Below the pieces are notes generated by a model. It did no database searches. It saw only the letters and a program-made list of their open reading frames with translations, and had not been told where the DNA came from. A program made the translations under genes and the position numbers. Shown here piece after piece: positions 45,553 through 52,060 of a DNA stretch of 52,060 nucleotides (positions within the stretch are counted from its first letter, which is position 1; every line of letters begins with the position of its first letter). Source of the stretch: Desulfobacteraceae bacterium (GTDB taxonomy: Bacteria; Desulfobacterota; Desulfobacteria; Desulfobacterales; SURF-15); the NCBI GenBank assembly GCA_003599475.1, contig QZKK01000116.1, positions 1 through 52,060 on the forward strand, read 5' to 3'.

Positions 45553-47691
45553 TCAGAATGTTTCAGCCGATGTGGCGCCGGCTGCAGAAAGATAAAACCG
45601 CATCACGTAGTCACGGACCATCCGGTCCGCATTGAACCGCCACCCAAGGCTTTGCATCGATTCTTTTACCCGCTGAATCCACCGGAGGGGAATTCCGCTT
45701 GCATCCCGGTCGTAATAAAGTGGAATCACTTCCTTTTCCAGTACCTGATACAGCGACTCCGCATCCCTTTGATACTGGACTTGCGGATCGTTGTGCATGC
45801 CGCCGTATCCGATGGCGAATCCGTTTCTTCCATTGTAAGCCTCGTTCCACCACCCATCGAGTACGGACAGGTTCAACCCGCCGTTTAGAACCACTTTTTG
45901 CCCGCTGGTGCCGCAAGCTTCCAACGGTCTTCTCGGTGTATTCAGCCAAACATCCACCCCTTGCACCAGGTGGCGGGCCACATTGTAGTCATAGTCCTCC
46001 ACAAAGACGATCCGACCCTTCAGCTCCTGCTTTTCCGCGTGTCGTTCGATGCGTTGGAGGATCCTCTTTCCTTCTTCATCGCGAGGATGGGCCTTTCCGG
46101 CGAATATGATCTGAATCGGCCGCTGCGGGTCCGAAACCAACCGGATCAGCCGGTCGGGCTGAGAAAGGATCAAATCCCCACGTTTGTATGCCGCCAGCCT
46201 CCGCGCAGATCCGATCGTAAGCACGTTCGGATCGAGGATGCTGTCGATCCGCCGGATGGTTTCGCGATCGCCGATCCTTTCCGCACGAACCGATAACCGC
46301 CTTCGGATGAAATTGATCAGCCTCGTATTGAGAATCTGATGGATCTCCCACAGTTCTCCGTCATCGATTTCAGAAATCTTGCTCCATAGATCCGCATGAA
46401 CCATCCGGGTTGGCCAATCGTACGCCAGATGGCTTTCAAACAGCTTGTGCATCTGAGGCGCAATCCAGGAAAGTACGTGAACTCCGTTTGTGATATGGCC
46501 GATCGGTACCTCTTTCTCGGGTCGGTTCGGCCAGAGGCCCCGCCACATTCGACGGCTGATGTCCCCGTGCAGCGCGGATACACCGTTTGCCTGGCGCGAG
46601 TTCTTCAGAGCGAGAACGGTCATGCAGAAAGGCTCGGACGGATCCGATGGATTCACCCGCCCCTGAGCCATGAATTCCTCGTGGGAAAGCCCCAATTTTT
46701 CCCTTACCAGTCCCAGATGCGTTTCGACGAGCTCCGGTGAGAATCGGTCATGACCGGCTGTAACGGGTGTATGGGTCGTAAAGACCGTGTAGAGCGATAC
46801 CCGCCTGCGTGCCCGCTCGAAGGGAATGGCGTCATCTTTCATGCACCGGCGGATTTCTTCGAAGACGGCGAATGCGCTGTGCCCCTCGTTGAGGTGCATC
46901 ACCCCCGGAAAAACATTGAGGGCCTGCAACGCTCTGGCCCCTCCGATCCCCAGAAGGAGTTCCTGGCGGATGCGGGTCCGATCGTTTCCGCCGTAAAGCC
47001 GGGATGTCAATTCACGGTCTTCCGCCGTGTTTCCGATCACATCCGAATCGAGCAGCAGGAGCCGAACGCGGCCGACGTCCACTTTCCAAACGCTGGCCTG
47101 GAGAGTGCCCTCCCGGGTATCGATTTTTACCAGGAGAGGATTTCCCTGAATCGTCGACACCGGCTCCAGCGGAAGCTGTTTGATGTCGAGTTCGGTGTAG
47201 GATTCCTCCTGCCATCCGTCCCTGCTCAGCTTCTGGCTGAAATATCCCTGGCGATAGAGCAGGCCGATTCCGATGAGCGGAATCCCCAGGTCGGATGCGC
47301 TCTTCAGGTGGTCGCCGGCAAGGATTCCGAGTCCGCCCGAGTAGATCGGCAGCGATTCATGCAGGCCGAATTCGGCCGAAAAATAGACGACCGGGCGGTG
47401 GCAGATATTTCCGCAGTGTGTGGTCCCCCAGGTCCGAGGCTTTTCCAGGTATTCCTTCAACCGGCGGAAAGCGTGATTGATCCGGCTGTGCAGCACCAGC
47501 TCCGATGCCCGGTGCTCGATCTCCTCGGGGCTGATCCGATTGAGGAATCCGATGGGATTGTGATCGACCTCCCGCCAAAGATGCGGATCCAGGTCGGTGA
47601 ATATGCGGATCACTTCCGTATGCCAGGTCCACCAGAGGTTTTGTGCCAGCACGCGCAGCCGTTCATGAAGGTTGCTTTTCGGTGACGTCAT
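45553..47691 (-). CDS. glgP: Alpha-glucan phosphorylase (short form)
   Basis: A 712-residue PLP enzyme that releases glucose-1-phosphate from glycogen or maltodextrin. The PLP lysine is K599 in ACGTSGQKVVLNGGLNLS, followed by the substrate loop VLDGWWNEAYNGRNG. The N-terminus (LAQNLWWTWHTEVIRIFTDLD) and VVYFSAEFGLHESLPIYSGGLG mark the compact alpha-glucan phosphorylase type rather than the 800-850 residue GlgP/MalP. ATG 47691 follows GGAGAAAG; Met at 47703 is too close to that site. With UGPase and the sugar-binding protein it outlines glucan turnover. Its stop lies 59 bp before the sugar-binding protein gene. Confidence 0.92.
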   Translation of the reverse strand: MTSPKSNLHERLRVLAQNLWWTWHTEVIRIFTDLDPHLWREVDHNPIGFLNRISPEEIEHRASELVLHSRINHAFRRLKEYLEKPRTWGTTHCGNICHRPVVYFSAEFGLHESLPIYSGGLGILAGDHLKSASDLGIPLIGIGLLYRQGYFSQKLSRDGWQEESYTELDIKQLPLEPVSTIQGNPLLVKIDTREGTLQASVWKVDVGRVRLLLLDSDVIGNTAEDRELTSRLYGGNDRTRIRQELLLGIGGARALQALNVFPGVMHLNEGHSAFAVFEEIRRCMKDDAIPFERARRRVSLYTVFTTHTPVTAGHDRFSPELVETHLGLVREKLGLSHEEFMAQGRVNPSDPSEPFCMTVLALKNSRQANGVSALHGDISRRMWRGLWPNRPEKEVPIGHITNGVHVLSWIAPQMHKLFESHLAYDWPTRMVHADLWSKISEIDDGELWEIHQILNTRLINFIRRRLSVRAERIGDRETIRRIDSILDPNVLTIGSARRLAAYKRGDLILSQPDRLIRLVSDPQRPIQIIFAGKAHPRDEEGKRILQRIERHAEKQELKGRIVFVEDYDYNVARHLVQGVDVWLNTPRRPLEACGTSGQKVVLNGGLNLSVLDGWWNEAYNGRNGFAIGYGGMHNDPQVQYQRDAESLYQVLEKEVIPLYYDRDASGIPLRWIQRVKESMQSLGWRFNADRMVRDYVMRFYLSAAGATSAETF

Positions 47692-47913
47692 GTCTTTCTC
47701 CATATTGGGGGTCGGCGTTAAAGGATAAAAAAATGTGAATAAACTACTTCATCAAAAATTTCTTTACAAGCACTCTTTCACTCTCGTTTTCTTGAGTAAA
47801 TCGGAATTTTTTCGGAAATCTGTATGGACTTCAACCTTGACAAAGCGGGTTTTCCGAAAAAGAATATAAAGAATCTCGTTCTTTCTCTTTATGATCATTC
47901 GGGGCACTCAACC

Positions 47914-48324
47914 ATGACTCCGATCGAGCATTTTCTGCTGCGCACCCCGTCCCCTGGCGAATCCCTGCCGGGCACCGAAGCCGAAACGGTGGAGGATCAG
48001 GAGCCGGAGGAAGAAAAAACCATCCGGTGCCGGCAATGCGGGCATCCGGTAACGCTCCCTTCGGAGAAGATCATCGTCGACGGCTCCCATGCGCATACGT
48101 TTGCGAACCCGAGCGGCATCCTCTATGAGATCGGCTGCTTCCGATCGGCAGCCGGATGCGGATACGCGGGACCTGCCACCGAAGAGTTCACCTGGTTCAA
48201 AGGGTACGGCTGGAAGATTGCCTACTGCTTCCGATGCCGGACCCATCTGGGGTGGCTCTTTGTTTCACCTGAAAACGAGCCGTTCAACGGATTGATCCTA
48301 GACCGGCTGAGCGAGCCCGATTGA
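47914..48324 (+). CDS. Bacterial CULT-domain (cereblon-like) protein
   Basis: A 136-residue protein whose residues 37-125 form a CULT domain, the ligand-binding fold of human cereblon. The zinc cysteines are C39/C42 (RCRQCG) and C105/C108 (CFRC), and the aromatic cage is W94, W100 and W114 (TWFKGYGWKIAYC, HLGW). The Trp spacing of 6 and 14 equals that of cereblon W380/W386/W400. Bacterial members bind thalidomide-like glutarimides and some nucleosides in vitro; natural ligands are unknown, perhaps cyclised glutamine or damaged pyrimidines. The N-terminal 35 residues are acidic and probably disordered. ATG 47914 is chosen (GGGGC upstream); ATG 47824 would add 30 residues. The gene end overlaps the facing kinase gene by 27 bp. 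Confidence 0.85.
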   Translation: MTPIEHFLLRTPSPGESLPGTEAETVEDQEPEEEKTIRCRQCGHPVTLPSEKIIVDGSHAHTFANPSGILYEIGCFRSAAGCGYAGPATEEFTWFKGYGWKIAYCFRCRTHLGWLFVSPENEPFNGLILDRLSEPD

Positions 48325-49761
48325 CTGTTTTATCGAACGGAAGTCTTCGCCTGCACTTCGTCTGAGCGGCAGTGTGATCGTAAAAGTGCTGCCCTGACCG
48401 GGTTGGCTGTCTGCCTCGATGTCGCCGCCGTGAGCCCTGGCCACTGCCTGTGCAAGGCTTAGCCCCAGGCCGAAGCCTTTTTCCGACCGGCTCTGATCGC
48501 AGCGATAAAACCGCTTGAAAATATTGCCGATATCTTCCTTTGAGATTCCGCATCCGGTATCCCGGATTCGGATTTCGGCCGCAGGTCCCGCCTTCTCGAC
48601 GACATCGATCGCAATCTTTCCGCATGCAGGCGTATACTTTACGGCATTGTCCACCAGGTTTCCGATCATTCGCTGGATGAGATGGTTGTCTCCGATCATC
48701 GGAACGCTTTCAGGGGTCCGGCAGGCAAGACGGATCTGTTTGTCTTCCGCCATCGGGTGAAACAGCTCACAGGCATTCCGAACGATTGCGGCCAGGTCTA
48801 CGGGCTCGGTTTCGAGCGTGATGATCCCGGCATCGGTCTTTGAAATCATCAGCATCGTGTTGATCATATCGAGCAGCCGGTCGCATTCTTCGACGATGCT
48901 GGCCGCCATCCCCTGGTATTCGTCAACGGCCGTTCCGGTCGTCAGGGTAATTTCGGCGATCCCTCGGATTCTGGTGATCGGGCTTTTGAGGTCGTGTGCG
49001 ATGTTGTCGCTCATCTCCTTGATTCCGGTCACCAGAATTTCGATCCGGTCGAGCATCTGGTTGAATGTAACGGCCAACTGATCGATCTCGTCCCCATGCG
49101 ATCTTACCGGCACACGCTGCGCAAGAGATCCTTCCGAGATCCTCTGCGCCGTGCGCGTCACCGACTCTACGCCCGAGACGGCGCGCCTTGCCATGAACCA
49201 GCCGACGGCCCCGGCAAAAATCGACAGAACGGCCATCGTCGCGATGAATATTTTCTGAAAGGCCTGTACGAACCGTGAAATATTTTCCATCGATTGTCCA
49301 AGCTGAAGAAGGATGCGGGGTCCGATGACGGTATAGAGGATCCGTACGCTGTGGTTGCGCTCGGCGATATCGATCGTATCGTAGACGTGGGAGGCGCCGG
49401 CCAGCAGCCTGCCGATGCTTTCCTTGGAGATGCCGATATCCTCCCAATAGGACATGTTGGAAGAAGAAAAAGCCTGACCGGTCGTAGAAAGCAGCCGGAA
49501 AAAAATCTTCTTTTCTCCCGAGGCTTTCGATTCCAGCACGGCAACGCTTTTTACCGCATCGATTCCCCCTGTCCGCAGAAGAGACGCGAATACTCCGGAC
49601 TGCTTCAACAGCTCCTGATCGATCTGGGAGCGCAGCACGGAGGTCATCAGAAAATAGAACAGAAAGAAAGCGATACAGGACGAAAGCGTGAAGATGCCTG
49701 CATACGCGAGCGTCAATCGGAACGCCAGCGAGCGGGTTGTCTTAATCGTCCTTGAGGACAT
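48298..49761 (-). CDS. Sensor histidine kinase (HAMP, membrane)
   Basis: A 487-residue kinase. Membrane helices lie at about 12-42 and 170-192, flanking an extracytoplasmic sensor with no named fold. HAMP (193-245) is followed by HisKA with the acceptor His in NIAHDLKSPITRIRG and an ATPase domain with RMIGNLVDNAVKYTP, IRDTGCGIS and GFGLGLSLAQAV. The HAMP-to-ATPase part resembles metal or envelope-stress kinases (CusS-like), but the sensor has no metal motif. Its start overlaps the end of the regulator gene by 20 bp. The signal is unknown. Confidence 0.9.
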   Translation of the reverse strand: MSSRTIKTTRSLAFRLTLAYAGIFTLSSCIAFFLFYFLMTSVLRSQIDQELLKQSGVFASLLRTGGIDAVKSVAVLESKASGEKKIFFRLLSTTGQAFSSSNMSYWEDIGISKESIGRLLAGASHVYDTIDIAERNHSVRILYTVIGPRILLQLGQSMENISRFVQAFQKIFIATMAVLSIFAGAVGWFMARRAVSGVESVTRTAQRISEGSLAQRVPVRSHGDEIDQLAVTFNQMLDRIEILVTGIKEMSDNIAHDLKSPITRIRGIAEITLTTGTAVDEYQGMAASIVEECDRLLDMINTMLMISKTDAGIITLETEPVDLAAIVRNACELFHPMAEDKQIRLACRTPESVPMIGDNHLIQRMIGNLVDNAVKYTPACGKIAIDVVEKAGPAAEIRIRDTGCGISKEDIGNIFKRFYRCDQSRSEKGFGLGLSLAQAVARAHGGDIEADSQPGQGSTFTITLPLRRSAGEDFRSIKQSIGLAQPV

Positions 49762-50416
49762 AACCGGCTCCGCGGATGGTGTGGATCAGCTTCTTTTCAA
49801 ACCCCCTGTCGATCTTATCCCGAAGCCTGCTGACTCTGGCTTCGACCACGTTGGTCTGGGGGTCGAAATTGTAATCCCAGACGTGTTCCATGATCATCGT
49901 CCTTGAGACCACCCGTCCGGCGCTTCGCATCAGGTATTCCAGAAGAGAAAACTCCAGCGGCTGAAGCTCTATTTTCCTTCCATCCCGGGAAACCTCTCGC
50001 GTGAGAAGATTCATGGAAAGCCCTCCGACCGAAAGCCGCACCGGTTCGGCGGCACCGGTCGATCTCCGAATCAGCGCCTGCACGCGGGCAAGCAACTCGG
50101 AGAAGGCAAACGGCTTGGGCAGATAATCGTCGCTTCCGGCATGAAGCCCCCTGACCCGGTCGTCCACCGACCCTTTGGCACTCAGAATCATGACCGGAAT
50201 GTTGCGCTTTTCCTTCCGCAGCGTTTCGACCAGGGCAAGCCCGTCTTTTTTGGGCAGCATCACATCCACGACAGCCGCATCGTAGGGTTCTGTCAGGGCC
50301 AGATGGAGGCCTTCCTCGCCGTCTGCCGCGTGGTCTACGGCGTATCCTGCCGCTTTCAGGCCCTTGATGATGAAAGAGGCGATCTTTGAATCATCTTCGA
50401 TCAGCAGAATTCGCAT
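49742..50416 (-). CDS. OmpR/PhoB-family response regulator
   Basis: A 224-residue regulator: receiver (1-115) with phospho-acceptor D51 in AAVVDVMLPKKDG and K in LPKPFAFSELL, then a winged-helix DNA-binding domain (about 125-222) with REVSRDGRKIELQPLEFSLL and VEARVSRLRDKID. The cognate kinase gene overlaps its end. It starts 25 bp after aroC on the same strand, so the pair is probably read from the Nudix-aroC promoter as well. Confidence 0.93.
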   Translation of the reverse strand: MRILLIEDDSKIASFIIKGLKAAGYAVDHAADGEEGLHLALTEPYDAAVVDVMLPKKDGLALVETLRKEKRNIPVMILSAKGSVDDRVRGLHAGSDDYLPKPFAFSELLARVQALIRRSTGAAEPVRLSVGGLSMNLLTREVSRDGRKIELQPLEFSLLEYLMRSAGRVVSRTMIMEHVWDYNFDPQTNVVEARVSRLRDKIDRGFEKKLIHTIRGAGYVLKDD

Positions 50417-50441
50417 CGATATAAGCCGATTTCGTAATCAT

Positions 50442-51452
50442 TCAGCCGGTTTTCTCACTTGACGCGAAAACCCGGCCCGCCCGCTGCTCCATCAGGCAAA
50501 AATCCGCCAGAACGATTGCGGTTGCGGCTTCGAGCACCACAGGGACCCGAAGCGCAATACAGGTATCGTGGCGACCCTCGACGATCAGGGTCTCCAGTTC
50601 GCCCGTCCGGACGTTGACGGTCCGCTGGGGGAGGGAGATACTGGAGGCCGGCTTTACGACCACTCGAAACACAAGGTCGTTTCCATTTGTGATACCTCCG
50701 TTTATGCCGCCGGCATGGTTGGTTTCGGTACGCCCGTCTGCGCGGATGAAATTGTCGTTGTGGCGGCTTCCGCTCATTTTTGCCGCCTGGAAACCCGCGC
50801 CGAATTCGATCCCTTTAACGGCCGGGATCGAAAAAGCGATGTGTGCGATCTGTGATTCGACGGAGTTGAAAAACGGTTCTCCCAATCCGACCGGAACCTG
50901 TAGGGCGGTGCATTCGACGATGCCTCCGATGGAATCTTTTCGCTCGAGGGCATTTCCGACTGCGGCATCGATATCCGATTCTCCTCCCGCTTCGATCAGG
51001 CGGGCGGAAAGCGTAATCGGAGCGATGATTTTTTTAGCCAGGGCGCCTGCGGAAACGAGCCCCAGCGTGAGCCTCCCGCTGAAGTGCCCGCTTCCCCTGA
51101 AATCGTTGAAGCTTCCGTATTTTTTAGATGCCGTGAAATCGGCATGGCCGGGCCTGGGGATTTCCTTAAAAAGGGTATAATCTCTGGATCGCGTGTCTGC
51201 ATTCTCGAAGAAGACGGTAAGGGGGGCCCCGGTTGTTTTTCCGTCAAAGGTACCGCTGAGGATCTCGGGTTTATCGGCTTCCCGCCTGGGCGTCGTACCG
51301 GGTCTGCCGCTCTGCCGCCTCTTTAACTCGGGCAGAAGATCGTCTTCCCGGAAAGGGATACCCGCCGGGGCACCGTCGATGACGATCCCGACCCCCTTTC
51401 CATGGGATTCCCCGAAAATGCTCACTCTGAAAAAGCTGCCAAACGAGTTCAT
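50442..51452 (-). CDS. aroC: Chorismate synthase (short form)
   Basis: A 336-codon gene for the last shikimate-pathway enzyme, turning EPSP into chorismate with reduced FMN. The N-terminus GSFFRVSIFGESHGKGVGIVIDG is the first family signature, and RQSGRPGTTPRREAD and RGSGHFSGRLTLGLV follow. It is slightly shorter than the usual 360 residues, lacking some C-terminal sequence as in other Desulfobacterota-type enzymes. ATG 51452 has GGAAGGA upstream and overlaps the Nudix stop as ATGA, so translation is coupled. Other shikimate genes are not in the window. Confidence 0.95.
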   Translation of the reverse strand: MNSFGSFFRVSIFGESHGKGVGIVIDGAPAGIPFREDDLLPELKRRQSGRPGTTPRREADKPEILSGTFDGKTTGAPLTVFFENADTRSRDYTLFKEIPRPGHADFTASKKYGSFNDFRGSGHFSGRLTLGLVSAGALAKKIIAPITLSARLIEAGGESDIDAAVGNALERKDSIGGIVECTALQVPVGLGEPFFNSVESQIAHIAFSIPAVKGIEFGAGFQAAKMSGSRHNDNFIRADGRTETNHAGGINGGITNGNDLVFRVVVKPASSISLPQRTVNVRTGELETLIVEGRHDTCIALRVPVVLEAATAIVLADFCLMEQRAGRVFASSEKTG

Positions 51453-52006
51453 CGCTGTCTTTCCTTCCATTCAGCCATAGTGGGAATGCTGCTGGAGCGG
51501 GTCGGGAAAATGCCGCCGGGGCGATCCTTGAAATACTGTTCCAGGGTTTTCCGGATCACCAGAAACGCCAGCTCGTCCCAGGGGATCTCTTCCTCGGAAA
51601 AAAGCCTTACCGCAAGGCTTTCTTCTCCCGGCCGGTAGCGCGTATCGAGCAGTCGGGCACGAAATATCAGATAGACCTGGTCAAGGGAGGTCAAGCTGTA
51701 AAGGGCGTAAGGCTCCAGGATCTCGACCGCGGCACAGGCCTCTTCCATGGCTTCGCGTTGCGCTCCCTCTGCAACCGATTCCCCGTTTTCGAGATAGCCG
51801 GCGGGAAGAGTCCATTTCCCGTATTTCGGCTCGATGGAGCGCCGGCACAGAAGAATCCGCTCTTCCCATTCCGGGATGCAGCCGACAACCATCTTGGGGT
51901 TTTCATAATGGATGCAGCCACAGCCGCTGCAAACGAATCGCTGCCGGTCGTCGCCGTTTGGGACACAGAGCGATACCGGCTCTCCGCATTGGCTACAATA
52001 TTTCAC
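51449..52006 (-). CDS. Nudix hydrolase with N-terminal zinc ribbon
   Basis: A 185-residue protein. The zinc ribbon uses C4/C7 (YCSQCG) and C26/C29 (VCSGCG). The Nudix box starts at G70, with E76, R84, E85, E88 and E89 in place; the usual late Gly is Cys (REAMEEACA), a known variation in this subgroup. The zinc ribbon resembles NADH pyrophosphatases and ADP-ribose-type Nudix enzymes, so a nucleotide-sugar or dinucleotide diphosphate is the likely substrate. Its stop overlaps the aroC start by 4 bp. The promoter must lie mostly beyond the right edge. Confidence 0.88.
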   Translation of the reverse strand: MKYCSQCGEPVSLCVPNGDDRQRFVCSGCGCIHYENPKMVVGCIPEWEERILLCRRSIEPKYGKWTLPAGYLENGESVAEGAQREAMEEACAAVEILEPYALYSLTSLDQVYLIFRARLLDTRYRPGEESLAVRLFSEEEIPWDELAFLVIRKTLEQYFKDRPGGIFPTRSSSIPTMAEWKERQR

Positions 52007-52060
52007 GCTATCGATCCCCCACTCTTTTTTAAAGAGACAGATTAAATCATATGGGATCTC

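Overview
The window reads as a chromosomal segment of a free-living, motile, Gram-negative anaerobe, most likely a member of the Desulfobacterota (former Deltaproteobacteria). This is inferred from gene content: an outer-membrane FadL porin, a PrdB-like selenoprotein, a large chemosensory cluster with receptors of the type common in that group, an enhancer-binding regulator next to sigma-54 type promoters, and a eukaryote-like UGPase. There is no rRNA, tRNA, CRISPR array, phage gene or transposase. Base composition and codon use look even, so most of the window is core or old accessory DNA rather than a recent island.

Layout. 1-5.3 kb: a CxxxCC cluster protein cut by the window edge, FadL, a branched-chain aminotransferase, UGPase and a lytic transglycosylase. 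5.3-6.3 kb: a gene-poor stretch with two candidate small RNAs on opposite strands, each with a promoter and an intrinsic terminator, and a tiny membrane protein between them. 6.3-12.5 kb: an IMPase-like protein, a fused membrane/GT2 glycosyltransferase, a selenoprotein with in-frame UGA and a SECIS hairpin, an O6-alkylguanine methyltransferase, a uronate-dehydrogenase-like SDR, a peptide deformylase and a small Cys protein. 12.6-33.3 kb: a chemosensory island. On the minus strand, in transcription order, are a pseudo-receiver, a cytosolic MCP-like scaffold, STAS, CheY, CheA, MCP, CheR, MCP, CheW, CheD, CheB and, after a 305 bp gap, a hybrid PAS kinase. Upstream lies an NtrC-family regulator, and divergent from it a secreted PDC-like sensor protein plus a third MCP.

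33.3-41.3 kb: an HpcH/HpaI aldolase, a processive GT2 (mannan/cellulose-synthase type), a GH113-like glycosidase overlapping a polyprenol-dependent mannosyltransferase-like protein, a GAF/PAS hybrid kinase and a small membrane protein. 41.4-47.7 kb: a long imperfect inverted repeat, Lon protease, an orphan sugar-binding protein and an alpha-glucan phosphorylase. 47.9-52 kb: a bacterial CULT (cereblon-like) protein facing a Nudix-AroC-OmpR regulator-kinase operon.

How it fits together. The chemosensory genes form a complete receptor-kinase-adaptation system (CheA, W, Y, R, B, D and three MCPs ending in an F-E-x-Y tail), but no CheC or CheZ phosphatase is seen. Sigma-54 type promoter matches lie before the main che operon and before the PDC-MCP pair, on either side of the regulator carrying the sigma-54-contacting GAFTGA loop, which suggests it switches on both units. 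The best candidates for something undescribed are the two small RNAs, the double-tip cytosolic MCP-like protein with its pseudo-receiver partner, and the repeat beside lon. The selenoprotein belongs to a known family but is easily mis-annotated as truncated.
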